Positions 23,501 to 36,790 of a DNA stretch of 64,000 bases are shown in pieces; the first letter of the stretch is position 1, and every line of letters begins with the position of its first letter. The notes beneath the pieces are model-generated. The model saw only the letters and a list, made by a program, of their open reading frames with translations, was not told where the DNA came from and ran no database searches. The stretch lies in NCBI GenBank assembly GCA_019828565.1, contig JAHDYR010000062.1, forward strand, positions 186,001 to 250,000. The letters run 5' to 3'. A program made the translations under genes and the position numbers. Source of the stretch: Carpediemonas membranifera. Its lineage: Eukaryota; Fornicata.

Positions 23501-26500
23501 GACAGTGCGCTGCGTGCGTGCAGCGTGAGTGTGGGGTGTTCATTCAGAGTCGAGATGTGACTCGACCCCCAAATGGCGAGTCGGACGCGAACGGGCAGCG
23601 CGCTCCTGGAATCAGCAGAGCGATACTCACTCCACGTAGTCCGGTAGCGCGCGGTCCGGCGCCCTCCGCCCGCCTCGATGCTCGGCCGACCCAACTCGAC
23701 CCTCGTCTGGATGCGACAGAGCAGGCGACTCCGGCCGAGCTCTGGAGATGAATAGTAGATGCATATGGTGCGTTTACTGACAGTGCGCTGCGTGCGTGCA
23801 GCGGAGTGTGGGTGTTATTCAGAGTCGAGATGTGACTCGACTCCCCAAAAACGATGAGTCGGACGCGAACGGGCAGCGCGCTCCTGGAATCAGCAGAGCG
23901 ATACTCACTCCACGTAGTCCGGTAGTGCGCGGTCTGGCGCTCTCCGCCCGCCTCGATGCTCGGCCGACCCAACTCGACCCTCGTCTGGATGCGACAGAGC
24001 AGGCGACTCCGGCCGAGCTCTGGATCTGAATAGTAGATGCATATGGTGCGTTTATTGACAGTGCGCTGCGTGCGTGCAGCGTGAGTGTGGGTGTTTATTC
24101 AGAGTCGAGATGTGACTCGACTCCCAAAAACGATGAGTCGGACGCGAACGGGCAGCGCGCTCCTGGAATCAGCAGAGCGATACTCACTCCACGTAGTCCG
24201 GTAGCGCGCGGTCCGGCGCCCTCCGCCCGCCTCGATGCTCGGCCGACCCAACTCGACCCTCGTCTGGATGCGACAGAGCAGGCGATTCCGGCCGAGCTCT
24301 GGATCTGAATAGTAGATGCATATGGTGCGTTTACTGACAGTGCGCTGCGTGCGTGCAGCGTGAGTGTGGGGTGTTCATTCAGAGTCGAGATGTGACTCGA
24401 CTCCCCAAACGGCGAGTCGGACGCGAACGGGCAGCGCGCTCCTGGAATCAGCAGAGCGATACTCACTCCACGTATTCCGGTAGCGCGCGGTCCGGCGCCC
24501 TCCGCCCGCCTCGATGCTCGGCCGACCCAACTCGACCCTCGTCTGGATGCGACAGAGCAGGCGACTCCGGCCGAGCTCTGGATCTGAATAGTAGATGCAT
24601 ACATGGTGCGTTTATTGACAGTGCGCTGCGTGCGTGCAGCGTGAGTGTGGGTAGCTCATTCAGAGTCGAGATGTGACTCGACTCCCAAAACGATGAGTCG
24701 GACGCGAACGGGCAGCGCGCTCCTGGAATCAGCAGAGCGATACTCACCCACGTATTCCGGTAGCGCGCGGTCCGGCGCTCCTCCGCCCGTCTTCGATGCT
24801 CGGCCGACCCAACTCGACCCTCGTCTGGATGCGACAGAGCAGGCGACTCCAGCCGAGCTCTGGAGCGAATAGTAGATGCATATGGTGCGTTTATTGACAG
24901 TGCGCTGCGTGCGTGCAGCGTGAGTGTGGGTGTTCATTCAGAGTCGAGATGTGACTCGACTCCCAAAAACGATGAGTCGGACGCGAACGGGCAGCGCGCT
25001 CCTGGAATCAGCAGAGCGATACTCACTCCACGTAGTCCGGTAGCGCGCGGTCCGGCGCCCTCCGCCCGCCTCGATGCTCGGCCGACCCAACTCGACCCTC
25101 GTCTGGATGCGACAGAGCAGGCGATTCCGGCCGAGCTCTGGATCTGAATAGTAGATGCATATGGTGCGTTTACTGACAGTGCGCTGCGTGCGTGCAGCGT
25201 GAGTGTGGGGTGTCTATTCAGAGTCGAGATGTGACTCGACCCCCAAATGGCGAGTCGGACGCGAACGGGCAGCGCGCTCCTGGAATCAGCAGAGCGATAC
25301 TCACCCACGTATTCCGGTAGCGCGCGGTCCGGCGCCCTCCGCCCGCCTCGATGCTCGGCCGACCCAACTCGACCCTCGTCTGATGCGACAGAGCAGGCGA
25401 CTCCGGCCGAGCTCTGGATCTGAATAGTAGACATACATGGTGCGTTTACTGACAGTGCGCTGCGTGCGTGCAGCGTGAGTGTGGGTGTTTATTCAGAGTC
25501 GAGATGTGACTCGACCCCCAAATGGCGAGTCGGACGCGAACGGGCAGCGCGCTCCTGGAATCAGCAGAGCGATACTCACTCCACGTATTCCGGTAGCGCG
25601 CGGTCTGGCGCCTCCGCCTGCCTCGATGCTCGGCCGACCCAACTCGACCCTCGTCTGGATGCGACAGAGCAGGCGACTCCAGCCGAGCTCTGGAGATGAA
25701 TAGTAGATGCATATGGTGCGTTTATTGACAGTGCGCTGCGTGCGTGCAGCGTGAGTGTGGGTGTTCATTCAGAGTCGAGATGTGACTCGACTCCCAAAAC
25801 GATGAGTCGGACGCGAACGGGCAGCGCGCTCCTGGAATCAGCAGAGCGATACTCACTCCACGTAGTCCGGTAGCGCGCGGTCCGGCGCCCTCCGCCCGCC
25901 TCGATGCTCGGCCGACCCAACTCGACCCTCGTCTGATGCGACAGAGCAGGCGATTCCGGCCGAGCTCTGGATCTGAATAGTAGATGCATATGGTGCGTTT
26001 ACTGACAGTGCGCTGCGTGCGTGCAGCGTGAGTGTGGGGTGTTCATTCAGAGTCGAGATGTGACTCGACCCCCAAATGGCGAGTCGGACGCGAACGGGCA
26101 GCGCGCTCCTGGAATCAGCAGAGCGATACTCACTCCACGTATTCCGGTAGCGCGCGGTCCGGCGCCCTCCGCCCGCCTCGATGCTCGGCCGACCCAACTC
26201 GACCCTCGTCTGATGCGACAGAGCAGGCGACTCCGGCCGAGCTCTGGATCTGAATAGTAGACATACATGGTGCGTTTATTGACAGTGCGCTGCGTGCGTG
26301 CAGCGTGAGTGTGGGGTGTTCATTCAGAGTCGAGATGTGACTCGACCCCCAATGGCGAGTCGGACGCGAACGGGCAGCGCGCTCCTGGAATCAGCAGAGC
26401 GATACCACCCACGTATTCGGTAGCGCGCGGTCCGGCGCCCTCCGCCCGCCTCGATGCTCGGCCGACCCAACTCGACCCTCGTCTGGATGCGACAGAGCAG

Positions 26501-28019
26501 GCGATTCCGGCCGAGCTCTGGATCTGAATAGTAGACATACATGGTGCGTTTACTGACAGTGCGCTGCGTGCGTGCAGCGTGAGTGTGGGGTGTTCATTCA
26601 GAGTCGAGATGTGACTCAACCCCCAAATGGCGAGTCGGACGCGACGGCAGCGCGCTCCTGGAATCAGCAGAGCGATACTCACTCCACGTATTCCGGTAGC
26701 GCGCGGTCCGGCGCCCTCCGCCCGCCTCGATGCTCGGCCGACCCAACTCGACCCTCGTCTGATGCGACAGAGCAGGCGATTCCGGCCGAGCTCTGGATCT
26801 GAATAGTAGACATACATGGTGCGTTTATTGACAGTGCGCTGCGTGCGTGCAGCGTGAGTGTGGGGTGTTCATTCAGAGTCGAGATGTGACTCGACCCCCA
26901 AAATGGCGAGTCGGACGCGAACGGGCAGCGCGCTCCTGGAATCAGCAGAGCGATACTCACTCCACGTATTCCGGTATGCGCGGTCTGGCGCCTCCGCCCG
27001 CCTCGATGCTCGGCCGACCCAACTCGACCCTCGTCTGGATGCGACAGAGCAGGCGACTCCGGCCGAGCTCTGGATCTGAATAGTAGACATACATGGTGCG
27101 TTTATTGACAGTGCGCTGCGTGCGTGCAGCGTGAGTGTGGGGTGTTCATTCAGAGTCGAGATGTGACTCGACCCCCTAAATGGCGAGTCGGACGCGAACG
27201 GGCAGCGCGCTCCTGGAATCAGCAGAGCGATACTCACCCACGTATTCCGGTAGCGCGCGGTCTGGCGCTCCTCCGCCCGCCTCGATGCTCGGCCGACCCA
27301 ACTCGACCCTCGTCTGGATGCGACAGAGCAGGCGATTCCGGCCGAGCTCTGGATCTGAATAGTAGACATACATGGTGCGTTTATCGACAGTGCGCTGCGT
27401 GCGTGCAGCGTGAGTGTGGGGTGTTCATTCAGAGTCGAGATGTGACTCAACCCCCAAATGGCGAGTCGGACGCGAACGGGCAGCGCGCTCCTGGAATCAG
27501 CAGAGCGATACTCACTCCACGTATTCCGGTAGCGCGCGGTCCGGCGCCCTCCGCCTCGCCTCGATGCTCGGCCGACCCAACTCGACCCTCGTCTGATGCG
27601 ACAGAGCAGGCGATTCCGGCCGAGCTCTGGATCTGAATAGTAGACATACATGGTGCGTTTATTGACAGTGCGCTGCGTGCGTGCAGCGTGAGTGTGGGGT
27701 GTTCATTCAGAGTCGAGATGTGACTCAACCCCCAAAATGGCGAGTCGGACGCGGACGGGCAGCGCGCTCCTGGAATCAGCAGAGCGATACTCACCCACGT
27801 ATTCCGGTAGCGCGCGGTCCGGCGCCCTCCGCCCGCCTCGATGCTCGGCCGACCCAACTCGACCCCTCGTCTGATGCGACAGAGCAGGCGACTCCGGCCG
27901 AGCTCTGGATCTGAATAGTAGACATACATGGTGCGTTTATTGACAGTGCGCTGCGTGCGTGCAGCGTGAGTGTGGGGTGTTCATTCAGAGTCGAGATGTG
28001 ACTCGACCCCCAAAACGGC
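20500..28019 (+). repeat. Satellite array 2, 27 monomers
   Basis: Same monomer and orientation as array 1. From about monomer 12 to monomer 27 the succession of variants follows array 1 position by position: monomer 15 has atgcatacatgg, monomer 16 has ccag with an altered gga site, and monomers 18 and 21-27 have acatacatgg. Small indels (cgtctgatgcg for cgtctggatgcg, cacccacg for cactccacg) become frequent after about 23,800. Confidence 0.97.
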
Positions 28020-28931
28020 AAAAGAAAGAAATTTATGGTGCTTGGATTCTGACCCCGGACTGAGCTTGTTTCCCGTTGTCTTGGAGCTGAGTGCCCCGGG
28101 TACTGCCTATTTCCCGTGGCAAACTGGTCAGCAGCGTTTGCCTTGGGCTTTCGGTGCTACTGTCTCCGCGGAAAGCCGATTCCAATCGCCCCAGAGGCCC
28201 TGCGGCCATCTCCGTGCAAATATGCTTTCCTGTCTCCCCTGAAAGTCCGGCAACTATCCGGGGAGCCTGGGGGTCTGTCCTCGGGCATTGACAGGCAGGA
28301 TCGTCCTGCAGAACCTTGACTATGACACTCCTTGCTTCCCCTGCAGTCCTTGTAGAGCTGTTCAGCCACGGCACCCTCTCGTCTGTCCGGTTCCCCAATT
28401 CCATGCCCCCTCGACTCTGTTAAGAAGCCTACCCGAAGGCGGGGAAAGTGACTAAGTCCATGCTGCTCCACCCCGGTTAGGTGGCGTGGGTCAGGGCATG
28501 GTGGTGTACCCCCAGGCACTAGGCCTGGCTGTCCTGTTACCCCTTACAACATTTCGCTTGCACTACATGTCCTTGGTTTCCCCATGTCGTTAACAGGGCG
28601 GCAGGGGCACCTGTGCCCCTCCGACCCCTCGTGGCCAGTCCCTGCAGTTTCCTTTGGGGTCCCAACGAGGGTGCAACCATATGAATATGGATTTCCTTGA
28701 CCTTATCCCTTGCTCTGTCCTTGTTGCATGTCCTTTCTTTCTTATTTCTGGTCTGTCCTTCCTGTTATTTCCTTGCAGTCGTTCCTTCCCTTGCTTTGGT
28801 TCCTGGCTACCGGGATACGTGGGGCCTTTCCTCACTGATCCCAGGAGCTTAGCACCCAGCGAGGGGTGGTCCATGGCTGATTCCTTTGTCCATCCCTTCC
28901 CGGTCCTGGAGTCAGGGTTCATGACATGCTT
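28020..28931 (-). other. 3' UTR and tail of LINE-A copy 3
   Basis: Non-coding 3' region, matching copy 2, ending in TTTC units next to satellite. Confidence 0.65.
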
Positions 28932-31900
28932 CTATTCCACCTTGAAGCTGTTGTAAACCTTTGCCAGTTCCCGTAGTCCCGCCGTGAGGCCTTCCCAAAT
29001 GTCCTCCGAGCCCCATATTATTAGTTGCTGTAATTCTAGGATGGGTCTTTTCCTGGTACCATTCGCCCTGGGGCCCTGGCCTTACTTCCAAGTCCTTAGT
29101 TTTGTGCTTCGCTGCTGTCCACAGCTTTGTCCAAGCTTCTCCCCTGTCTACTGCCGGGCATTCACAGATTATGTGCGCTGCCGATCCTAGCCTCTGGCCC
29201 TCTGCCCACTCCCTGATCATTTCCTGCTTCCTTGCTGGTCCTGGCTTTTCCCTAATGATCCTGTAGAACAGGCTCACCTCCGACTCCTCCGAGCATAGGG
29301 GCATAGTCTGCTAATTTCTCTCTTCAGGTCAGCGCCTTGGGCCAGCTCTGTGATGGTTCTCATAGGGCCCCTCCCCTCTCTCTGCCGACGATGGGGATGG
29401 GCTGACATTGGCTGCAATGGATACAATTCTCTTCCATTCCGCCCTGCTTTTGCCCCTTCCCAGCCTTTCGGTCTACCGTAGGCTTACCTTGCAGACACTT
29501 GCTTAATTTCCCTGTCCCCATGATTTCCATTAGTCCTAGTGCCGTACGGCTTTTTGCACCGCTTCATCCACCCCCCTCCCGATCGTTTCCATGCCATAAT
29601 CCAGTAGCGCTGGTTTAGGGGCTCCCTCTCTGGTGCCCTCCAGTAGATGCTGCACTCTCTCCCTAGCTTCCCACATAACCGTGCCCCGCCCCCATTCTCT
29701 GTTTCCTGACTGGCATATCCCGGTCCCTGTAGTTGACTATCCTTTTTGACTGCCAGCCATTCCATGTGTGCCTGGAGGTCCACCCATCCATTCATCAGCC
29801 TCATGGCTGCGCCCCTCCCGGTCCTGTTCCTGCCATGATTCCCTGCCAGTCATTCCAGATCCTTCTACCTCCCGGTGCGTTCCCCCACACCTCGACTCCG
29901 AAGAGGATCCTGGGCCATATATATATTTCCCAGTAGTAGCCTGCTCGCTAGTGCTGGCATGTTTGCCCTGGTCCACCCTGCCCATCTCACCAGTCTCTTG
30001 TACCTTTCGCTCTGCTCCTGTTTCCGCCTTATGCAGGCCGACATAGGGTCCTTCCCACTTGCGATCCATAATCCCAGGTATCTCGCCTCCTTCTCTGGCA
30101 GTAGTGTTACCCCCTCGATCCTGACTAGGGCTGTTCTGTCCACGCTAATCATTACATTCTTCTGGGCGTTCACCCTACATTTCATGCTCTCTGATTATGT
30201 CCACCATTATGTTGGCGACCATCTGGCTATGCTCCGGTTTGCTCCCTGTGACCGCAGTGTCATCCACAAACATGGTAAGTGCTGCCGGTAGTCGGTCGCT
30301 GAGGTGGCTCGTGGTCCTTGGCGGTTCTCTGATGTCGTACCGTTCTCCCTTTGATTTTCTTTCTGGGCTGGTGGGGCCAGTTAGCCATGAACAGCACAAA
30401 CAGTGTCGGTGCCAGGACGCACCCTTGCTTAACTCCCCTGTTGGTTCTTTTCCCATGCCTTTGCCCCCTTTGACTGATATCCAGGTTTCCTTTTTATTGT
30501 GCCTTGAATTGCCCCTGGATCAAGTGCTCCTCCACCCCCATACCCCGTAGCTTATCCATGAGAATGTCCCTTGGTACCGTGTCATATGCCTTCTCGATGT
30601 CCAGAAAGATTGACGTGGTCTCACCCCCTCCCGGTGCCGCTGCACAATGTACTGTATCTGCTGGATGACGTCCCTGTCTGACTGGAAACCAGCCTGTTCT
30701 CTTTGGTATGAACCTTTTCGTTGCTAAGCTTCCAGACGTATCTTTCGAGCAATCTACCATAGACCCTGTACAGCAGTGGTGTCAAGGATATTGGTCTATA
30801 TGATTCCGGCTTGACCCTTGGCTTCCCTTTCTTGTGTATGGCCGACACTCGTGGCATACTTCCATGCTTTTGGGTACGTCGCCCTCCCTGTAGACCCTGT
30901 TGATGAGCCTCGTCACTTCCCTACGGCCTTTCTCATCCAGCTCTCTCAGCATGTCTCCAGATGTGAGGTCAGGCCCCTGGTGCGGTGTCCCTCCTGATCC
31001 TTTTGATTGCGGCTTTGACCTCGCTTTCTCTTGAACTCATTTCCGTCCCTGCCTCTCCATGTCTTCCCAGGTGGGTTCCCTGCCTCTGCTGACTTCTAGC
31101 ATACTGTTGCAAGAGGATCTCGCTGATGGCCGCCTTGTCCGTGGTTATCACCCGTCCCTTGAGGAGGCTCTCCGGCATTCCCTTGTATTGGTTGTCACAC
31201 CACCACCTTCTCCTGATGGCAGTTTCCACTGAGGCCCTTGAGGCCCCATACCCCCTTTTTGCACTTCTCTGCTGATGTCGGCCACCCATTTGGCCTCCCT
31301 GCGCCTCTCCCCAGTATTTCTCCAGCCCTCTTTCATCCTTTCCCTTCCTGGTCCTGTTGCCTATTTCGTCCATGGGGTTCGCTGGAGTTCGCTCCCACAC
31401 TCCGTTCCCGAACACTTTGTCCCTTGCCTTGCTCCCCTCTGTTGTTCACTGGGTCGCCCATGCATGCTCTTATAGTCTCTTCCCATTGGTCCGAGCTCTT
31501 TGATCCTGTTCAGCTTTTGAGACTGTGACTGGCCCCTCCTTCTTTTTCATGGGCCAGGTGTGCACCTCGGGTATGGCCAGAGCCACGTCTCGCCCACTTC
31601 GCCATAGTACCGTTGTTCCCTTCCATGCTAGTGTGATTCCATTGTGTGCTGAGCCCCATACCCCGACCTTCTGAGACTCCCTACCACCTCAATCTCCGCC
31701 CCCTGGATTCCCTGGTGTTGTCACTGCAAAGTCCGGGGCTGATGTTCCTGATGTGAGCTGTCCCAGACTTGGGGCATGATGGCTTTGAGCCTGTGCTTCT
31801 CCCATCATATCCTTCCACCGGGTGGATCTTTCCATCTGGCCTGGGTCGATGTTCCAGTCTCCCATAATTATGGCCTCCATGCTCCCTTCATGTCCATGAT

Positions 31901-32430
31901 CTTCTGTATAGTGTCCCTGAATCCATCCTTCTCCTGCTTGTTGTGGGAGCTGGATGGAGGGGCCAGTTACACGTTGATGACTAGTATGTCCCCTGCCGGT
32001 TCTCATTATGCTGGCTTGCACTCTTCCCTGATAGGCTGTCCGTTATGCCGATGTCCCACTTTGCAGTTGCGTGGCTCACTATCGTGCTGATGCTCTTCCC
32101 TTTGTTCCTTCCATCTTTGGCGCAGGTTCGTCATTGCCTGCTGGTGCCTTAGTTGTCGGTTGATGCGGTGCTGACTTTTGACATCCGCCTTTCGTTTTTC
32201 GTTACTAAGACCAGGTCCCTCTTCCGTCTCCCTCCCTGCTAGTGCGTAGTCAAGGTCCACATGGAAGCAATGAACCCTCGTATTCGCTGTTCTCCATGTC
32301 TCTTGTATGAGTACTCGCCTCTATGTCCTTCTCAACCTTAGCCGAATCGCCGCTGCCATAGACGCCGTGAAGTCCTTTTCTCTTCCTATGTGTCCCTCTG
32401 TGTTCAGACTGGCATCTTGTAGGTTACCAT
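28932..32430 (-). pseudogene. LINE-A ORF2: endonuclease and reverse transcriptase, copy 3 (frameshifted)
   Basis: From ATG at 32,430 to TAG at 28,932-28,934. The first 60 or so codons are in one frame here (GREKDFTASMAAAI), which copy 2 breaks. GDWNIDP, LDIEKAYD, MFVDDTAV, the Cys-rich CSEESEV region and HIICEC are all present. The protein-like ending, IIWGSEDIWEGLTAGL then RELAKVYNSFKVE, is intact and fixes the true C-terminus. Several frame changes remain, for example around the RT fingers. Confidence 0.88.
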
Positions 32431-32756
32431 TGCCTTTGTCCTGTTTCCTCTTATCCCGCGAATTCCCAGAATTTGGGAGCCCCAGCTTCCTGCCTCCCTC
32501 TCCTGCTATCCTTGTCCCAACAAGGGCCTAGATGCCGGTCTCAGACCCCTTGTCAGGCCAACCTTTGTTACTCACCTGGTGACCTTCCATTCTTTCGGGC
32601 AGGGTACTTAGGAGGGGGACGGATATGACGTGACCCCCTTTGGCTGCCGCTACAGCCTCACCGGCAGTGCATTTCAGCTAATGCCGGGCCCTGGGTGGGA
32701 GCCAGGGCTTGTGAATTATAAAGAAAATGTTGCTTGTTCCTTGAAAGAATACTGCT

Positions 32757-35700
32757 TTACCATGTCCTTACTCCTCCTCCGTGGACTCCCCACTGCCGCT
32801 GCAGCTGTCCTCGGCCTGACTCCACTTGCTGTCCTTTTGTAGACTTGCATTACCGTGATGAACTGGGTCATCAGGTCCATGGGTGAGATCTGCTTGGCCT
32901 TCTTAGCCTTCTTGTGCTTGTGCTGGGGATCGGGGCTTCTCCTTGCTGGGCTTAGTCGCGACGCCGGAGAGCACCAACCTTCCGTGGCCTTGCTCTTTGC
33001 ATGAGTCGCAGCCTTGAGCGCTGGAGATCTCTTGTTGCGCCTCTGCCAACTGCTGGAGCCGCAGCTTCTCCGAGTCCATGCCGGTTGCCTGTCTGTTTCC
33101 AGACTCCCGCAGTCCATGTCCTCTTCGTGCCTGCTTCTTTCCGCTGTCCTCGAGTCCATGATCCCATTTCCGTGCTGCCCTCCCTTGCGCTTGAGCGTCG
33201 TGGAGGAAGAGTGATCCTTGCTGCTGTCCATGCCTCCCTCTGAGCCTCTACCGGCCCTAGGTGTTCCCGCTGAACGAGCCTCCCCATCTGCGTTCCTGTG
33301 TTGTCCTGTCTCTCCCTGTCGTCTCCTCCCGTGGTTACGATCCGAGGTCCTGTTCATGCTTACCAGCCTCTGCACGCCGGTCTCTGTCGTCAGCTCTGAC
33401 ACCAGCTCCTACCGCCGGCTCCGTGTCCCCACCCTTCTGTCCTCTTTCCCTGTCTCCATGCTGGTCGTGATGTCCTTGATCCGCGTCCCGGGCCGAAGCG
33501 CCTGCCCACCATCCTGGTGCTAATCCGCCTCGCCTTTTCCTCCAGGCCGCTGTCGAAGAACCTACTTTGGTATGGCTGTTCGGACTCTTCCGTCGATGGT
33601 GGGGACATACGTGATGCCTGGGACATTGACTGTGTTGGCTCTGGGCTCGTCCGGGATAGTTGCTGAGACTAGTCTGGCCCCCTTCCCTTGCGCATGCGGC
33701 TTAGGATGGTCCCAGCCTCGCTGACTCCTGACTCATGCCCCAGTCTCTCGGGATGAAGCTTCGCCCCTAGGGTGATCCTACCCCTGTTCCTGGGGCCTTG
33801 ACGTTGACTATGACCTTCTCTATAGTCCCTGAGGCTTCTGCTAGGTCGTCGCAGCCCCAGACTCCTTTGATGAGCCGTAGCCTCCTTCGAGGGCCACCAC
33901 TGTATAGCATGGCCATGGTTATGATGTTCCTCCTCCCTTGCTGCCCCCTAGGCCCTTCCTGACGCGTACCATGCGGGAGCTGGTTAGCCGTGGCTCTTTC
34001 CATGATGGTCCATAGCGTTTCTCTCCAGTACACCTTCGCTGTCCATGATTGCGAGGGGGCCAGTAAGATGCCCTTCATGCCCAACAGAACCTCCCCGAAC
34101 CCGAAGCCGATGCCGAAGTGGTGTCTCGCTGTCCGGGACTACGAGGATCCTGTCGCCGACTTCCTGCTGGACGTCCCTTGCGTCCCCGGATCGGGTACGT
34201 GCCGAAGATCTCAAAGGTGTCTCCTCCTTGTCGCGAATTCCGGCCTCCCATGATATCCATGCCTCGGCTCCGCCTTCTCCTGACTGCTTCCATGGTCTTG
34301 TCGAGTGCCTTACCCATGTAGTGGTAGACGTCTGGGGTGCTCATCCTCTCCTTGCATAGGGCCCCTGATCCTGGCTGTGAAGACTACTGTATCCGCCAAC
34401 CCACAGTGGTAGCAACCCGCGGTGTGTCTGTGGTACGGACAGACTCCCTTGGGCTCGCCCCGTTCCGCCATCCATTTGACCATGTTGTTACTGCTTCCAG
34501 GTAGTTGGCCTTGTCGAGGCTGTCCCTGAGGTTTTGGGCCAGCCTCCTCCTTGCCGTTGTTCTCCAGGATCTCTGGTAGCTTCTTCTCGTCCACCAGCCT
34601 AGCTTGGAAGAATTCCCTGGTTCCCTTGCTCCAGTCCATTTGTGGGGTTCGTGAGGAGGAAGCTTTCCATCTCCACCCCTTTGCATACATGATTATCTTC
34701 CAACCCTCCGACCTTTCGATCCTTGCCAGCTGAGCCGCCAGGCGGCTGGCCCAGTCCCTGAAAGCATGTATGTGCTTCTCATACTCGATCGGCGGCCGCC
34801 CCTGTCCCGACTCCTCCACGAAGGTGGCCGGCGGCAGCCCCTGTCACTGCCCATGCCGTGTACCTCGCTTGGTCCATGCTTACGCCGGTATGTCCTGGTA
34901 ATACAGGCCATGCCCGTGTCCAAGAATGTCCCCAGTGCTGAGGTCAAAGAGTACGATCCCGCCCTCAACCGGGATGGCAGGGATCCCTGCCTCTTGACGC
35001 CAGGGTCTGCGCACTCGAAGTCGATGGTCTGGATCACCAGTCGTTTCTCCTTGTCCTTTCAGGCATCCTCGGCGGCTGGCTGCTGACCTTGTTTGAGTCG
35101 ACCTCCCTCGTCCTGGTCGATCTTTGCCTTGGTTGGCCCCGACCATGTCCTTGTTCACTTCCCAGGAGGCTGGCCGTCGAGGCTTCTTCTGCCGGGCATG
35201 GTGGCTCGCTGGCGTCGTTCCTCCTTGTCCTGACATGTTGCTCCTCGTCTCCGTCGATGACCGTGCTAGCGGACGACCTGTCCAGATCGGCATGTTCGTC
35301 CCTATTGCTGCGGACCGAGGTGGCTCTTGAGCACTTCCAGCCTCACCTTCCGGAACGGCGGCTCGTTGCTAAGGGCCCCTCCCTCGCCCAGGATATTGGT
35401 TCTGCCCTTCAGGTAGATCCCCTGACTTGTTCCATGCTGCCTGCCATATGGCCGGGGCCTCCGGTGCCTGAAGCCTGAGGATGTCCCTAGCCTCCTCCAT
35501 GAAGCGGCTGATGGACCATGCTGACGTGTCGCTTAGCTCTAGGATGACCCTGTACTTGCTGTCCTTCTTGCTCTCGTAGGCCACTCTTGCGACCGGGCCT
35601 TGGTTTGCCGGATCCCATACCTTGTCGTGGCAAGCACGCCTTCTACGGCCTCGTCTCCATGAGCCCCTGATACCAGTATGAACGACCCTTCGGCCTTCTC

Positions 35701-36338
35701 TTTGACGCTGTCCCTGTCTACATCCCATTCGATGGGCCCATCTTCCTTCGGCTTGAGGATCGCCGTCTCGATGTCCTTCTCAGATGGCCATCTTGCCATG
35801 CCAGTGAAGCCCGCTTTCAGCGTCTTGGGCTCCAGTGCCTGTGCCATGTCCTTTGCTTCCTCGTCTCTGGGGTTGAGCGCCTCTGTGAGCATGTAGAAAA
35901 GGTCGCGGGAGGCCGTGGATGCCGCATGGGTTCCTGAGGATGATGTCCTTGTTGTCAGTGACGCCGGTTGCGAAGAGGATGCGTCTGGCGTTCATGATTA
36001 CTTCCTTTGCGTCCTTTGGAGTTCCTGCATTGAGCGACTTTCTCCTGTAAACTCTGCCTGTTCTACGAAGAAGTAGAGTCCTTGAATCGTTCCTTTCAGC
36101 GAGGAAGCTGTCCAGTAGTTCCCTGATGTCCTCCCACCGCTTCTGCGTGGAATCCCTGATCCTTGTCGGTATTTCTACCTGCATTGTTGAGTGCAAAATT
36201 TCTCCCCTTTCCCAGTCCATAAACTGGGTCGGAATTTTTGGGTCCGGAAAGTCGGGCCACATGTACATATCCGGGTGAGGTCTCCGTCCAGGCCTTCCAG
36301 TTTCTCCCATTGTCCATGCTCCGTACTATATAGGCCAT
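32757..36338 (-). pseudogene. LINE-A ORF1 protein, copy 3 (frameshifted)
   Basis: From MAYIVRSMDNG at 36,338 to TAA at 32,757-32,759. The domain order is as in copy 1. The Arg/Asp-rich segment and the coiled-coil stretch are damaged by several C/T indels (about 33,000-33,500), more than in copies 1 and 2. The Maelstrom-like signature is preserved at 34,391-35,025. Confidence 0.7.
34391..35025 (-). other. DEDDh exonuclease / Maelstrom-like domain in ORF1, copy 3
   Basis: IDFEC at 35,011-35,025 and HCGLAD at 34,391-34,408. The C-x2-H-R spacing is as in copies 1 and 2, with no change in any putative ligand or catalytic residue. Confidence 0.5.
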
Positions 36339-36790
36339 TCTTTCAAAAAGGCGCGGTCCTAAAAATGCGTCGCCCTTTTCTGAGTAGCGGGCCTTTCTGT
36401 GTAGTTGTTGTTGCTTTGTTCGTAGTCTCCTTTTTAGCCTCTATCGACGGCCCCTGTTTCCTTTTTGTGCTGCCCTTCCTTCCTTTGTGGTCTCTGACAA
36501 AAACCATGTAGCCGCCGGTGCTAGCACTGGCCCTCGACGGTTGTTTTCCTTTCCTTGTAAACATACGTTCCATGAAGACACTTTGATTCCTTGGTATGGG
36601 CGTGGAGCTCCCACTCGCGCCCAGCGGTATGCCCTGGATAGCAACCCCTTGAATGTTCAGACAGGGAGGCCAAGGCCGCTCCTTCTGAGCTCCATGGGGC
36701 ACTGCCCTATCCATATAGGCCAGGCCTGTTGGTCCTTGTCCATCCATGATCGAAGTGTTTCCACTTTGCTGAAATCATTGGTGAACTGAC

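Larger units (their letters stand above)
28020..36790 (-). mobile_element. Family-A LINE, copy 3 (full length, about 8.8 kb)
   Basis: Complete element, same order and orientation as copy 2. The left flank is cccccaaaacggc (28,007-28,019). The right flank starts ttcaaatggc, a degraded form of the target-site sequence. It contains more small indels than copy 2. Confidence 0.93.
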